This document shows, in pieces, positions 17,008 to 25,398 of a DNA stretch of 64,000 nucleotides. A program made the translations under genes and the position numbers. The stretch is from Miltoncostaea sp963770865 (GTDB lineage Bacteria > Actinomycetota > Thermoleophilia > Miltoncostaeales > Miltoncostaeaceae): the NCBI GenBank assembly GCA_963770865.1, contig CAVYRD010000011.1, positions 372,001 through 436,000 of the forward strand. Direction: 5' to 3'. Each line of letters opens with the position of its first letter. Position 1 is the stretch's first letter. A model generated the notes under the pieces. That model made no database searches and was not told where the DNA came from. It worked only from the letters and a program-made list of their open reading frames with translations.

Positions 17008-19155
17008 GTGCCCGACCTGCTCGACGGCCTCAACCCACCGCAGCGCGAGGCCGTCCTCCACGAGGACGGCCCGCTCCTCGTCCTGGCCGGCGCCGGCAGC
17101 GGCAAGACCCGGGTCCTGACCCACCGCGTGGCCCGCCTGATCGGCGAGGTCGGGGTCGCCCCCGAGGCCGTGCTCGCCATCACCTTCACCAACAAGGCGG
17201 CAGGGGAGATGCGCGACCGGATCGGCCGCCTGGTCGGCCCCCGGGCCCGCGCCATCTGGGCCTCCACCTTCCACTCGGCCTGCGTGCGCATCCTGCGCCG
17301 CGAGGCCGACAACGCCGGCTACGCGCGCGACTTCTCGATCTACGACGCCGACGACCAGCTGCGCCTCATCCGCCGCTGCCTGGTGGAGGAGGAGGTCGAC
17401 CCCAAGCGCGTCGCCCCGCGGGCGGTGCAGGCCCGCATATCCGACGCCAAGAGCCTCCTGCAGGGCCCGGAGGAGATGGCCGCGATGTCGGGCTCGTTCA
17501 ACGACGAGATCGTCGCCCGCGTCTACCGCCGCTACGCCGAGGCGCTGCGCCAGAACGGCGCGATGGACTTCGACGACCTGCTGATGGTGACCGCGCAGCT
17601 GATGGAGAACGACGAGGCCGTGCGCCGCCGCTGGCAGACCCGCTTCGAGCACGTGCTGGTGGACGAGTACCAGGACACCAACCACGCCCAGTACCGCCTG
17701 GTGCGCGCCCTGGCCGAGCCGCAGCGCAACGTGGTGGCCGTCGGCGACGACGATCAGGGCATCTACTCCTGGCGCGGCGCCGACGTGCGCAACATCCTCG
17801 ACTTCGAGCGCGACTACCCGAACGCCCACGTCGTGGCGCTCGAGCAGAACTACCGCTCGACCGGGACCATCCTGCGCGCCGCCAACGCGGTGGTGGAGCG
17901 CAACCCGCACCGTCACCCGAAGCGCCTCTGGACCGACCTTGGCGAGGGCGAGCCGATTACCCTCGCCTCGTGCCGCGACGAGCATGAGGAGGCGCGCCTG
18001 GTGGCCGCCGAGATCGACCGCGTGCTGGCGCGCGGGGGCAGCCTCGCCGAGATCGCGGTCTTCTACCGCACCAACGCCCAGAGCCGCGCGATCGAGGACC
18101 AGCTCGTGCGCCGCGGCGTCTCGTATCAGGTCGTGGGCGGCCCGCGCTTCTACGAGCGCGCCGAGGTGCGCGACCTGCTCGCCTACCTGCGCGTCGTGGC
18201 CAATCCGGCCGACGGCGTCAGCCTCACACGGATGCTCGGCGCGCCCAAGCGCGGGCTCGGGCCGGGCTGCGTGGCGAAGCTGGAGGCCTACGCGCGGGCG
18301 TTCGACGTGCCGATCGCCGACGCTCTGCTGCGCCCCGACGAGGTCGCCGGCCTCGCGCCCGGCCAGCGCGCGACCGTCGCCGCGACCGGCTCGCTCATCG
18401 CCGACATCCGCCAGCGCGTGGACGCCGGCGCCCCGCTCGACCGGATCCTCGAGGAGGTGCTGGAGCGCTCCGGGCTGCGCGAGGCGCTCGAGCGCGAGGG
18501 CACCTTCGAGGCTCAGGGGCGGATCGAGAACCTCGAGGAGATGGTCCGGGTCGCGGCGGAGTACGACGCATCCGAGGAGGAGGCGACGCTCGCCGGGTTC
18601 CTCGAGGGGATCGCGCTTCAGGCCGACGCCGACACGCTCGACGAGTCCGAGGGCTCGGTGACGCTGATGACGATCCACAACGCCAAGGGCCTCGAGTTCG
18701 ACACGGTGGTGATCACCGGCCTGGAGGAGGGGCTCTTCCCGCACGCGCGCTCGGACACGCCCGAGACGCTCGAGGAGGAGCGGCGGCTGTTCTACGTGGG
18801 GCTCACCCGCGCGCGGCGCCACCTGACGCTGACGCACGCCGAGAGCCGCGCCATGCACGGCGGCCGCGACTACCGGCTGCCGTCGCGCTTCCTGTCGGAG
18901 ATCCCGGTGGACGCGATCGCCGGGCCTCCGGGCGGGCGGCGGGCGCGGAGCACCCTGACGGCGGCGATGGCGCCCGGCGCCCCGGCGCGCCGGCCGGCGC
19001 TCGCCACGGGCGACTCGGTGCTGCACGCGACGTTCGGCGAGGGTGTGGTGACGGCGATCGAGGGCGGGGGGGATCTGGTGAAGGTGCGGTTCGCGCAGGA
19101 CGGGGCCGAGCGGCGGCTGATGGCCGGCGCCGCGCCCATGCGGAAGGTGGGCTGA
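17008..19155 (+). CDS. pcrA: ATP-dependent DNA helicase PcrA/UvrD (superfamily 1)
   Basis: A 715-residue 3'-5' helicase. Motifs in order: Q motif LNPPQREAV, Walker A AGAGSGKTRVLTHR, Ia TFTNKAAGEM, II VDEYQDTNHAQY, III GDDDQGIYSWRGAD, IV LEQNYRST, V TIHNAKGLEFD and VI RRLFYVGLTRARR. The C-terminal 60 residues (GDSVLHATFGEGVVTAIEGG) form the UvrD-type RNA-polymerase-binding Tudor domain usual in PcrA. It acts in nucleotide excision repair and clears stalled polymerase or RecA. Its stop overlaps the folD ATG by one base. Confidence 0.97.
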   Translation: MPDLLDGLNPPQREAVLHEDGPLLVLAGAGSGKTRVLTHRVARLIGEVGVAPEAVLAITFTNKAAGEMRDRIGRLVGPRARAIWASTFHSACVRILRREADNAGYARDFSIYDADDQLRLIRRCLVEEEVDPKRVAPRAVQARISDAKSLLQGPEEMAAMSGSFNDEIVARVYRRYAEALRQNGAMDFDDLLMVTAQLMENDEAVRRRWQTRFEHVLVDEYQDTNHAQYRLVRALAEPQRNVVAVGDDDQGIYSWRGADVRNILDFERDYPNAHVVALEQNYRSTGTILRAANAVVERNPHRHPKRLWTDLGEGEPITLASCRDEHEEARLVAAEIDRVLARGGSLAEIAVFYRTNAQSRAIEDQLVRRGVSYQVVGGPRFYERAEVRDLLAYLRVVANPADGVSLTRMLGAPKRGLGPGCVAKLEAYARAFDVPIADALLRPDEVAGLAPGQRATVAATGSLIADIRQRVDAGAPLDRILEEVLERSGLREALEREGTFEAQGRIENLEEMVRVAAEYDASEEEATLAGFLEGIALQADADTLDESEGSVTLMTIHNAKGLEFDTVVITGLEEGLFPHARSDTPETLEEERRLFYVGLTRARRHLTLTHAESRAMHGGRDYRLPSRFLSEIPVDAIAGPPGGRRARSTLTAAMAPGAPARRPALATGDSVLHATFGEGVVTAIEGGGDLVKVRFAQDGAERRLMAGAAPMRKVG

Positions 19156-20030
19156 TGGCGGCGATCATCATCGACGGAAAGGCCGAAGCCGCGGCGCTGC
19201 GCGCCGAGGTCGCGAAGGGCGTGGAGGAGTTCCGCGCCCGCCACGGCCGGCCGCCGGGGCTGGCGGGCGTCCAGGTCGGCAGCGACCCGGCGTCCGAGCT
19301 CTACCAGGCGGGCAAGGCGCGGGCGGCCGAGGAGGCCGGGATGGTCTCGCGGCGGATCGTGCTCCCCGAGGAGACCACCCAGGCCGAGCTCGACGCGCTC
19401 ATCGACGAGCTGAGCGCCGACGACGCGATCGACGGGATGCTGGTGCAGCTGCCGGTCCCGGACCAGCTCTCCGAGGTGCTGATCGCCAACCGGATCCACC
19501 CGGACAAGGACGTCGACGGCTTCGCGCCGGTCAACCTCGGGCGCCTGGTGCGCGGCGAGCCGGGCTCGGTGCCCTGCACACCGGCCGGCGTGATGTGGGT
19601 GCTCGACCGCGCGGGCGTGCCGATCGAGGGCGCCACCGCGGTCGTCGTCGGCCGCAGCCTGATCGTCGGCAAGCCGATGGCGCTACTCCTCACCGCGCGC
19701 AGCGCGACGGTCACCGTCGCGCACTCGCGGACGAAGGATCTCCCCGCTCTGTGCCGCACGGCGGATATCCTCGTCGCGGCGGTCGGGCGCCCGGAGATGA
19801 TCCGGGGCGACTGGATCAAGCCGGGGGCGGCGGTGGTTGACGTCGGCATCAACCGCACCGACGAGGGGCTGCGCGGCGACGTCGCGGGCACCGAGGCGGC
19901 GGAGGTCGCCGGCTGGCTGACGCCCGTCCCCGGAGGCGTCGGCCCGATGACCATCGCGTACCTGTTGAAGAACACCCTCGACGCGGCCCGCAGGCGGGCC
20001 GGCGACACCACCACCACGGGAGATGAGTGA
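19155..20030 (+). CDS. folD: Bifunctional methylene-THF dehydrogenase / methenyl-THF cyclohydrolase
   Basis: This 291-residue protein has the catalytic Y-x-x-x-K as YQAGK, the MLVQLPVPDQL motif, DKDVDGFAPVNLGRL, PCTPAGVMWVL, the NADP loop VVVGRSLIVGKPMA, and C-terminal TPVPGGVGPMTIAYLLKNT. It interconverts 5,10-methylene- and 10-formyl-THF for one-carbon metabolism. It is sandwiched between pcrA (one-base overlap) and the F420 reductase gene (overlapping or 4 bp away), so these three are probably one transcript. Confidence 0.96.
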   Translation: MAAIIIDGKAEAAALRAEVAKGVEEFRARHGRPPGLAGVQVGSDPASELYQAGKARAAEEAGMVSRRIVLPEETTQAELDALIDELSADDAIDGMLVQLPVPDQLSEVLIANRIHPDKDVDGFAPVNLGRLVRGEPGSVPCTPAGVMWVLDRAGVPIEGATAVVVGRSLIVGKPMALLLTARSATVTVAHSRTKDLPALCRTADILVAAVGRPEMIRGDWIKPGAAVVDVGINRTDEGLRGDVAGTEAAEVAGWLTPVPGGVGPMTIAYLLKNTLDAARRRAGDTTTTGDE

Positions 20031-20034
20031 CCAG

Positions 20035-20712
20035 ATGAAGATCGCGATCTTCGGCGGCACCGGCGACCTCGGGCGCGGCCTCGCCATCAACTTCGCGGCC
20101 GCGGGCCACGAGATCATCGTGGGCTCGCGCAGCCAGGAGCGGGCCGACCAGGCCGCCGCGACGCTCGCGGAGGCCTACTCGGAGGGCACCTTCACGCCGC
20201 GCGAGAACGTCGCCGCGGCCGAGGAGGGCGAGCTCGCCGTCGTCTCGATCCCCTGGGAGGGCATCGAGAGCACCATCCCGCCGATGGCCGGCGCGCTTGC
20301 GGGCAAGATCGTGATCTCGGTGGTCAACGCGCTGAAGTTCGGCAAGAGCGGAGCCATGGCCGAGCCGGCCGAGGCCCTCGGCGCCGCCTCGTGTGCCCAC
20401 CGCATCCAGGACCTCGCCCCCGAGGCGAAGGTCGTGGTGGCCTACAACAACCTGCCGGCCGCCGGCCTGCAGGCCCGCCACCACCTGAACGCCGACGTGC
20501 TGGTCTGCGGCAAGAGCAAGGACGCCCGCGAGCAGGTGATCGCGCTGACCAACGCCATCCCCGGCACCCGCGCGCTGGACGCCGGCCCGCTCGCCAACGC
20601 CCTGATCCTCGAGGGCATGACGGCGATCATCATCAACCTCAACAAGCGCTACGGCGGAGAGGCCTCGATCTCCATCTCCGGCCTCGAGGACGCCCCGGAG
20701 CGCCCCGCCTGA
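20035..20712 (+). CDS. npdG: NADPH:coenzyme F420 oxidoreductase
   Basis: About 225 residues. The N-terminal Rossmann motif MKIAIFGGTGDLGRGLA and IIVGSRSQERA, VVSIPWEGIEST, VVNALKFGKSG, and a C-terminal domain with AGPLANALILEGMTAIIIN fit the NADPH-dependent F420 reductase family, which moves hydride between NADPH and F420. I prefer the ATG at 20035 (canonical MKIAIFGGTG) to the ATG at 20023, because the GGGAG ribosome site directly abuts the latter. With the LLM-class oxidoreductase at 36-37 kb it shows that the organism makes and uses F420. Confidence 0.92.
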   Translation: MKIAIFGGTGDLGRGLAINFAAAGHEIIVGSRSQERADQAAATLAEAYSEGTFTPRENVAAAEEGELAVVSIPWEGIESTIPPMAGALAGKIVISVVNALKFGKSGAMAEPAEALGAASCAHRIQDLAPEAKVVVAYNNLPAAGLQARHHLNADVLVCGKSKDAREQVIALTNAIPGTRALDAGPLANALILEGMTAIIINLNKRYGGEASISISGLEDAPERPA

Positions 20713-20720
20713 GGTCCGTG

Positions 20721-20756
20721 CGCCAATTGGCGTCGACCGGTCAACGCCAATTGGCG
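20721..20756. repeat. 36-bp near-perfect palindrome, copy 3
   Basis: The outer ends differ from copies 1 and 2 (CGCCAATTGGCG in place of CGTCAATTGGCG), and both arms changed together, preserving symmetry; the centre has one mismatch (GTCGACC / GGTCAAC). It starts 8 bp after the npdG stop and ends 2 bp before the convergent nitroreductase 3' end. Confidence 0.85.
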
Positions 20757-20758
20757 CA

Positions 20759-21325
20759 TCACCATCCGCGCCACTCGGTGACCCCCTCCGCTCCCGGCCG
20801 CGGCGTCGGCCGGGGGGTGTCCGCCGGGGGCTGCCCCAGGTAGACGAAGGCCACGACGGCGTCCCGCGGGCCGAGGCCGAGAGCCTCGTGCACCTCGGGC
20901 TCGTCGGCCATCGCGCCGGTGCGCCACATCGCCGCCAAGCCGCGGCCGTGGGCGGCCAGCAGCAGGTTCTGGACGGCCGCGGCCACGGCGTCGCGGTCCT
21001 CGCGCGCCTCGACGGGGTCCTCGCCCGGCGTCACGCAGCACGCGATCACCACCGGCGCGCGCTCCAGGCGGGCCGCCTCCTTGGCGTAGCCCTCGGGCGG
21101 CAGGTCCGGCTTCTCGCGCGCGACGGCGCGGGCGTGCGCCTCGCCCACGGCCCGGCGGGCGTCCCCGGCCAGCACGATGAAGCGCCAGGGCGCCGTCAGG
21201 TGGTGGTTGGGCGCCGCGACGGCGGCGTCGAGCAGCTCCGCGACGACCTCCCGTGCGACGGGCTCCGGGCCCACGCGACCGATGCTCCGCCGCGCGTGGA
21301 TCGCCGCCAGCAGGTCGTCAGGCAT
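20759..21325 (-). CDS. Nitroreductase-family protein
   Basis: A 188-residue FMN-dependent nitroreductase fold: N-terminal IHARRSIGRVG (the phosphate-binding RRS), AAPNHHLTAPWRFIVL (N-H-x-x-T-x-P-W), an AAAVQNLLLAAHGRGLAAMW helix, and GLGPRDAVVAFVYLGQP. The active-site neighbourhood resembles the YdjA-like subgroup. Substrate unknown. Its ATG overlaps the stop of the metallopeptidase gene by 8 bp, so the two are co-transcribed on the minus strand. Confidence 0.85.
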   Translation of the reverse strand: MPDDLLAAIHARRSIGRVGPEPVAREVVAELLDAAVAAPNHHLTAPWRFIVLAGDARRAVGEAHARAVAREKPDLPPEGYAKEAARLERAPVVIACCVTPGEDPVEAREDRDAVAAAVQNLLLAAHGRGLAAMWRTGAMADEPEVHEALGLGPRDAVVAFVYLGQPPADTPRPTPRPGAEGVTEWRGW

Positions 21326-21656
21326 AGCCGAGCTCCTCCAGCCGGTCCTCGTCGAATCCGAGGTGGTGCCCGAGCTCGTGCAGCACGGTGATCCGCACCT
21401 GCTCGATCATCGCCGCGCGCTCGGGGTGGTGGTCCACCAGCGGGTGGACGTAGACGGTGATGCGGGCCGGGAGCATCCCCGACGGCAGGTCGCCCGCGGT
21501 GAGCGGGACGCCGGTGTAGAGGCCGTACAGGGCCCGCCCGGCAGCGCGCTCCTCGACCACGACGGCGACGTCGTCGAGCGCCGACGCGAAGGGCTCGGGG
21601 ATCGCGTCCATGGCCTCCGCCACCAGGTCCTCGAACTCCTCAAGCCCGATCGTCAC
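21318..21656 (-). CDS. Small zincin-type metallopeptidase family protein
   Basis: With the GTG at 21656 (MTIGLEEFEDLVAEAMDAIP) the protein is about 112 residues. It ends in the signature VLHELGHHLGFDEDRLEELG, which is HExxH plus a downstream Glu, as in the actinobacterial minimal zincins (DUF1025/MpuA-like). Whether these are active proteases is not established. A -10-like TACCAT (21664-21669, minus) sits 7 nt before the GTG, so translation may be leaderless. Longer in-frame starts up to 21749 lack family resemblance. Confidence 0.82.
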   Translation of the reverse strand: MTIGLEEFEDLVAEAMDAIPEPFASALDDVAVVVEERAAGRALYGLYTGVPLTAGDLPSGMLPARITVYVHPLVDHHPERAAMIEQVRITVLHELGHHLGFDEDRLEELGYA

Positions 21657-21676
21657 GACCTCGATGGTAGTGACCT

Positions 21677-21692
21677 CCCCCCGTTCGGGGGG
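21677..21692. other. Perfect 6-bp C/G hairpin
   Basis: CCCCCC-GTTC-GGGGGG lies between the divergent metallopeptidase and FtsH-like genes, 15 bp upstream of the former's putative -10. It is too far from any 3' end to be an obvious terminator. It might be an operator or only a compositional feature. Confidence 0.4.
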
Positions 21693-21778
21693 CGTCCCGG
21701 GCCGTCCGTCCGTCGGTACCCGCTTCGGGGCGCGAGCGCTTCCCTTCATGGTGCAGAACGGATCCGACGGGAGGCCGG

Positions 21779-23614
21779 ATGATGAGGCGACGCGGGATGC
21801 GGTGGATGGCCGGCGCGCTGGCGGCCGGGGCGCTGCTGGCGGCGGTGGCCCAGGGGACGGGCGCGACGGCCCGGACGGCGCCGATATCGCTGTCCACGGC
21901 CCTCACCCTGATCTCCGACGGGACGGCCGCCTCCGCGCGTCTCACCGGCAACCCGGGCGCGCAGACCCTGGTGGTCCGCGTCGACGGGCGCGACCGCTCC
22001 ACGCCGCTGCCGCTCGGGCTCACCGACCGGGTGATCGACGCCGCGCAGGCCGGCCACGTGCCGCTGCGCGTCATCACGCCCCCGGCCGAGCCGCAGGCCG
22101 TCGGCGGCGAGAGCGCCGCCGGGTTCAGTTTCGAGGCCTGGGTGCAGACCTGGGGCCCGCTGATCCTCCTCGCCGGGCTGGTCGTCGTCTCGGCGCTCGC
22201 GCTGCGGATGGCCGGGGGCGCCCGCTTCAACCACGCCGTCAAGCCGGTCCGCTCCCAGACGAGCTTCGCCGACGTCGCCGGCATCGACGAGATCCGCGAC
22301 GAGGTCAGCGAGATCGCCGACGTCCTTCGCGAGCCCGAGCGCTTCGAACGCGTCGGAGCTGAGCTGCCGCGCGGCATCATCCTCCACGGCCCGCCCGGCA
22401 CGGGGAAGACGCTGCTCGCGCGCGCCGTCGCCGGAGAGGCCGGCGTGCCATTTTTCAGCGCCTCCGGCTCGGAGTTCGTCGAGGTGTACTCCGGCCTCGG
22501 CTCCAAGCGGGTCCGCGCGCTGTTCGCGGCCGCTCGCAAGGCCGCGCCTTCGGTCGTGTACATCGATGAGATCGACGCCGTGGGCGGCAAGCGCACGGGG
22601 CACGCGTCCTCGGGCGAGCGCGAGCAGACCCTGGATCAGCTCCTGTCGGAGATGGACGGCTTCACCATCCGCGCGACCAAGCCGGTGATCGTCCTGGCCT
22701 CCACCAACCGGCTGGACGACCTGGACCCCGCGCTGGTGCGCTCCGGCCGCTTCGACCGCAAGATCGCGGTCGGCCTCCCCGGCCGCGAGGCGCGCCGCGA
22801 GATCCTCGACGTCCACCTGCGCGGCCGCCCGCTGTCGCCGGGCACCGACGCGCGGGCCATCGCGGCCTTCACCGTCGGCATGGCCGGCGCCGACCTGGCG
22901 GCCCTCTGCAACGAGGCCTCCTTCGAGGCGGCCCGCGCGGGGACCGACACGATCTCCATCCCGCACTTCCGCCGGGCGATGATGCGGCTGGCCGCGGGCC
23001 CGGAGCGCCGTGGCCGCCTGCTCTCCGAGGACGAGCGCAAGCTGGTCGCCTACCACGAGATGGGCCACGCCCTGGTCGGGCACATGTCTCCGCTGTGCGA
23101 CACGGTCGAGCGCGTGACCGTCATCCCGCAGGGCCAGGCCCTCGGCGTGACGATCTCCCTGCCGACCGAGGACAAGTTCCTCGCAACGCGGCAGGAGTGC
23201 GTGGAGCGCCTGGCGATGATGATGGCCGGCCGGGCCGCCGAGGAGCTGATCTTCGGCGAGTTCACGAGCGGCGCCGCGGACGACCTGAACCGCGCGGCCA
23301 CCCTCGCGCGGCGCATGGTGGCCGAGTTGGGGATGGGGTCCAGCACGACGGCCGGCAGCCTGGCCTCCGGTCTGCCCGGCGCCCAGGGCCACGACGCCGC
23401 GGAGCGGATCGAGACGAGCGCCCACGCCCTCATCGACGACGCCTTCCGCTCGGCGACCACGATCCTCCTCGACAACCTCGAGCTCCTCCACGCCGGGGCC
23501 GAGCGACTGCTGCAGGAAGAGGCCCTGGAGCGGGACGATCTGTCGGAGCTCTTCGGTCCGAGGCCGAAGTCGCGAAGGCTCCACCCGCTCCGGGGCGGCT
23601 CGGCGCCCGCCTGA
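21779..23614 (+). CDS. FtsH-like membrane AAA+ zinc protease
   Basis: A 611-residue protein starting after a GGGAGG site. A signal/TM segment (about residues 8-30) leads to a short exported domain, a second TM (about 125-147), the AAA+ module (Walker A GPPGTGKT, Walker B VVYIDEIDAVGG, second region of homology ASTNRLDDLDPALVRSGRFD) and an M41 peptidase domain (YHEMGHALVGH, distal Asp in SGAADDLNRAA). Domain order and length match FtsH, which degrades membrane and regulatory proteins. It departs from canonical FtsH in the MVAELGMG segment and lacks a long C-terminal tail, so it may be a paralogue rather than the housekeeping enzyme. Confidence 0.9.
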   Translation: MMRRRGMRWMAGALAAGALLAAVAQGTGATARTAPISLSTALTLISDGTAASARLTGNPGAQTLVVRVDGRDRSTPLPLGLTDRVIDAAQAGHVPLRVITPPAEPQAVGGESAAGFSFEAWVQTWGPLILLAGLVVVSALALRMAGGARFNHAVKPVRSQTSFADVAGIDEIRDEVSEIADVLREPERFERVGAELPRGIILHGPPGTGKTLLARAVAGEAGVPFFSASGSEFVEVYSGLGSKRVRALFAAARKAAPSVVYIDEIDAVGGKRTGHASSGEREQTLDQLLSEMDGFTIRATKPVIVLASTNRLDDLDPALVRSGRFDRKIAVGLPGREARREILDVHLRGRPLSPGTDARAIAAFTVGMAGADLAALCNEASFEAARAGTDTISIPHFRRAMMRLAAGPERRGRLLSEDERKLVAYHEMGHALVGHMSPLCDTVERVTVIPQGQALGVTISLPTEDKFLATRQECVERLAMMMAGRAAEELIFGEFTSGAADDLNRAATLARRMVAELGMGSSTTAGSLASGLPGAQGHDAAERIETSAHALIDDAFRSATTILLDNLELLHAGAERLLQEEALERDDLSELFGPRPKSRRLHPLRGGSAPA

Positions 23615-23620
23615 GGGTCA

Positions 23621-23659
23621 CGCGTCAATCGGCGTCCGCCTCGGGCGCCGATTGACGCG
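23621..23659. repeat. Diverged palindromic repeat, copy 4
   Basis: Two exact 14-base arms (CGCGTCAATCGGCG and its complement) flank an 11-base loop. The arms keep the GTCAAT..GGCG core of the family but the central GTCGACCGGTCGAC is lost. It starts 6 bp after the FtsH-like stop. Confidence 0.75.
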
Positions 23660-23664
23660 TTCAC

Positions 23665-23682
23665 CGGAGCGGATCCGCTCCG
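23665..23682. repeat. 18-bp perfect palindrome
   Basis: CGGAGCGGATCCGCTCCG lies directly after repeat copy 4 and 54 bp before the next start codon. It could be an operator for the 23737 gene or part of a tandem terminator. Confidence 0.45.
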
Positions 23683-23736
23683 CTTCCGTCACGCTTCCGT
23701 GGTGATCCGTTCTCCACTGACGATAACGATCGCTGC

Positions 23737-24319
23737 ATGGCGCGGAGCCTCTACAAGGCGCGGGGGATGGGGAAGCTGCCCCCCTGCGCGATCTGCATGG
23801 GTCCGGGCTACGGCGGCCGGGCCAAGCTCCATCTGCCCTTCGGGGTGAGCGTCTGGCTCTGCGCCGAGCACCGGTCCGAGGAGTTCCTCACCCGGCGCGC
23901 CGGACGCGACCTGGTGGCCAGCCTCGGCGGGGTCTGGGAGGCGGCAGGGTGCATGAGCTCCAGCCGGAAGCGGGCGCTGCGCCACCACTTCGACCGCATC
24001 TCCCGGCCTCCCGCCGACGCGCCACGGCCGGGCTCCTACGCCTGGCCCGACCTGCGTCGCGAGGCCGAGGCTCGGTTCGCCCGGGGCGAGCGCCCGCGGG
24101 AGGTGATCCGCCACCTCCGGGACCGCCACGCCGGCGACCCGGCCACGGTCCCGAGCGTCCGGACGATGCAGCGCTGGTTCTCCGAGGGGCGCTGGCTCGA
24201 CGGGGGGAACCGCCCTGGACCCGCGGGGGGTGGCGGACCCTCCCACGGCCCAGCGGCGGACCCGGGCCCGGCTCCTACGGTGCCTGTGCAGGGACGCACC
24301 GACGACGGAGGAGGGCTCG
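23737..24319 (+). CDS. Unrecognised protein with N-terminal CxxC-type motif and C-terminal helix-turn-helix-like region
   Basis: I do not recognise a named family. The first about 160 residues look real: LPPCAICMGPGYGGRAKLHL, a later WLCAEHRSEEF (Cys/His arrangement suggestive of a small metal site), then basic RKRALRHHFDRISR and a region EAEARFARGERPREVIRHLR..VRTMQRWFSEGRWL resembling a helix-turn-helix. No stop is found near the expected end; as read, the frame stays open to 24786 across the pilin gene. A homopolymer error in the G-run near 24206 may hide the stop. A GATAAC -10 at 23722-23727 suggests a leaderless start. The end given is only the limit set by the next gene. Confidence 0.45.
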
Positions 24320-24763
24320 ATGGACACCGCGCTCACGACATGGACCGCCCGGCGCCGACAGGAGGGCTTCACCTTCGTCGAGCTGCTCGTGGCGATGATC
24401 GTCCTCGGCCTGCTGGCCGCGGTGATGATCCCGGTCTTCCTCGGCCAGCGGGAGAAGGCGCACGGGGCGAACGCCGAGTCGCTGCTGCGCAACGGCGCCT
24501 CCACGATGGAGGCCGCCTCGGTGGACACGCAGAGCTACGCCCTCGTCACCACGGACCGGCTCGCGGAGACCGAGCCGAACCTCGCGTGGCTCTCGACCCC
24601 CGGCGCGAACGCCTCGGAGGGCCAGGTCTCGGTCACCGGTCTCGGCCCACAGGGCTACACGCTGTCCACCACGTCGGCCTCGGGCACGACCTACGTCCTC
24701 GTCAAGGACCTCACCGCGCAGCCCACGGTCACGCGGACCTGCGGGCCCGGCTGCACCTGGTAG
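24320..24763 (+). CDS. Type IV pilin-like prepilin
   Basis: The 147-residue protein starts at the ATG at 24320 behind GGAGGAGG. It has a short basic leader ending in G, the prepilin cleavage motif GFTFVELLVAM, and the hydrophobic helix IVLGLLAAVMIPVFLGQREKA with Glu at +5. The rest has low-complexity Ser/Thr stretches and a C-terminal pair of cysteines (TCGPGCTW) that could form the pilin D-loop disulfide. Prepilin peptidase and assembly genes are not in the window, so it is an isolated pilin or pseudopilin gene. Confidence 0.85.
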   Translation: MDTALTTWTARRRQEGFTFVELLVAMIVLGLLAAVMIPVFLGQREKAHGANAESLLRNGASTMEAASVDTQSYALVTTDRLAETEPNLAWLSTPGANASEGQVSVTGLGPQGYTLSTTSASGTTYVLVKDLTAQPTVTRTCGPGCTW

Positions 24764-24769
24764 CGGCCC

Positions 24770-25398
24770 TCAGCGAGCCCGGGTGACGTCCACCGGGCCC
24801 GCGCCGGCGCCCAAGGGCCGGCCGCCGGCCACCGCTCTGGTCGCGACCCGCTTGGCCTCGGCGGCCGCGTCCCGCAGGCCCCACCCCTGGGCCAGCAGCG
24901 CAGCGAGGGTGGAGGAGTGCGTGCACCCGGCGGCGTGGGTCGTCGTCGCGGACAGGCGGGGGCCCGGGATGCGGGAGACGCCGTCCTCGTCGCAGAGCGT
25001 GTCCGCCGAGTCCCGGCCGTGGCCGCCGGTGACGATCACCGCGCAGCCCAGGCGCGCCTGGAGCACCACGGCCAGCGTCTCGGGGTCGTCCTCGTCGATC
25101 TGAGCCAGGGCATGGGCCTCGAAGAGGTTCGGCGTGATCACGCTGGCGCGCGGGAGAAGGAACTCCCGGTAGGCCTCCTCGCCGCCGCTCTCCATGAGCG
25201 ACGCGCCCGACTCGGCCCGCAGCACGGATCGACCACCACCGGGATCTCGTCCTCGGGATCCAGTAGATCGAGGGCCCGCGCGACCACCCGGACGAGATCC
25301 GGCGTGGCGAGCATCCCGATCTTGATGCCGTCGCGCCAGGCCGTCATCAGGCCCCACGGGCCCGCGCCGGCCACCAGGATGTCGGCCGCCCGGCTCAG
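24770..25398 (-). pseudogene. thiD: Hydroxymethylpyrimidine kinase ThiD, internally deleted and frameshifted
   Basis: The C-terminal two thirds match ThiD: DGIKIGMLATPDLV, IPVVVDPVLRAESGASL (after restoring one base near 25230), VITPNLFEAHAL, VIVTGGHG and TTTHAAGCTHSSTLAALLA with the catalytic GCTHSS. The N-terminal start ADILVAGAGPWG runs directly into the KIGML strand, so about 70 residues (the hydroxymethylpyrimidine-binding region) are missing. The candidate start is a CTG at 25398 overlapping the previous stop (CTGA). It closes a thiamine operon, so the assignment is secure; activity as read is not expected. Deletion or assembly collapse both explain it. Confidence 0.75.
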
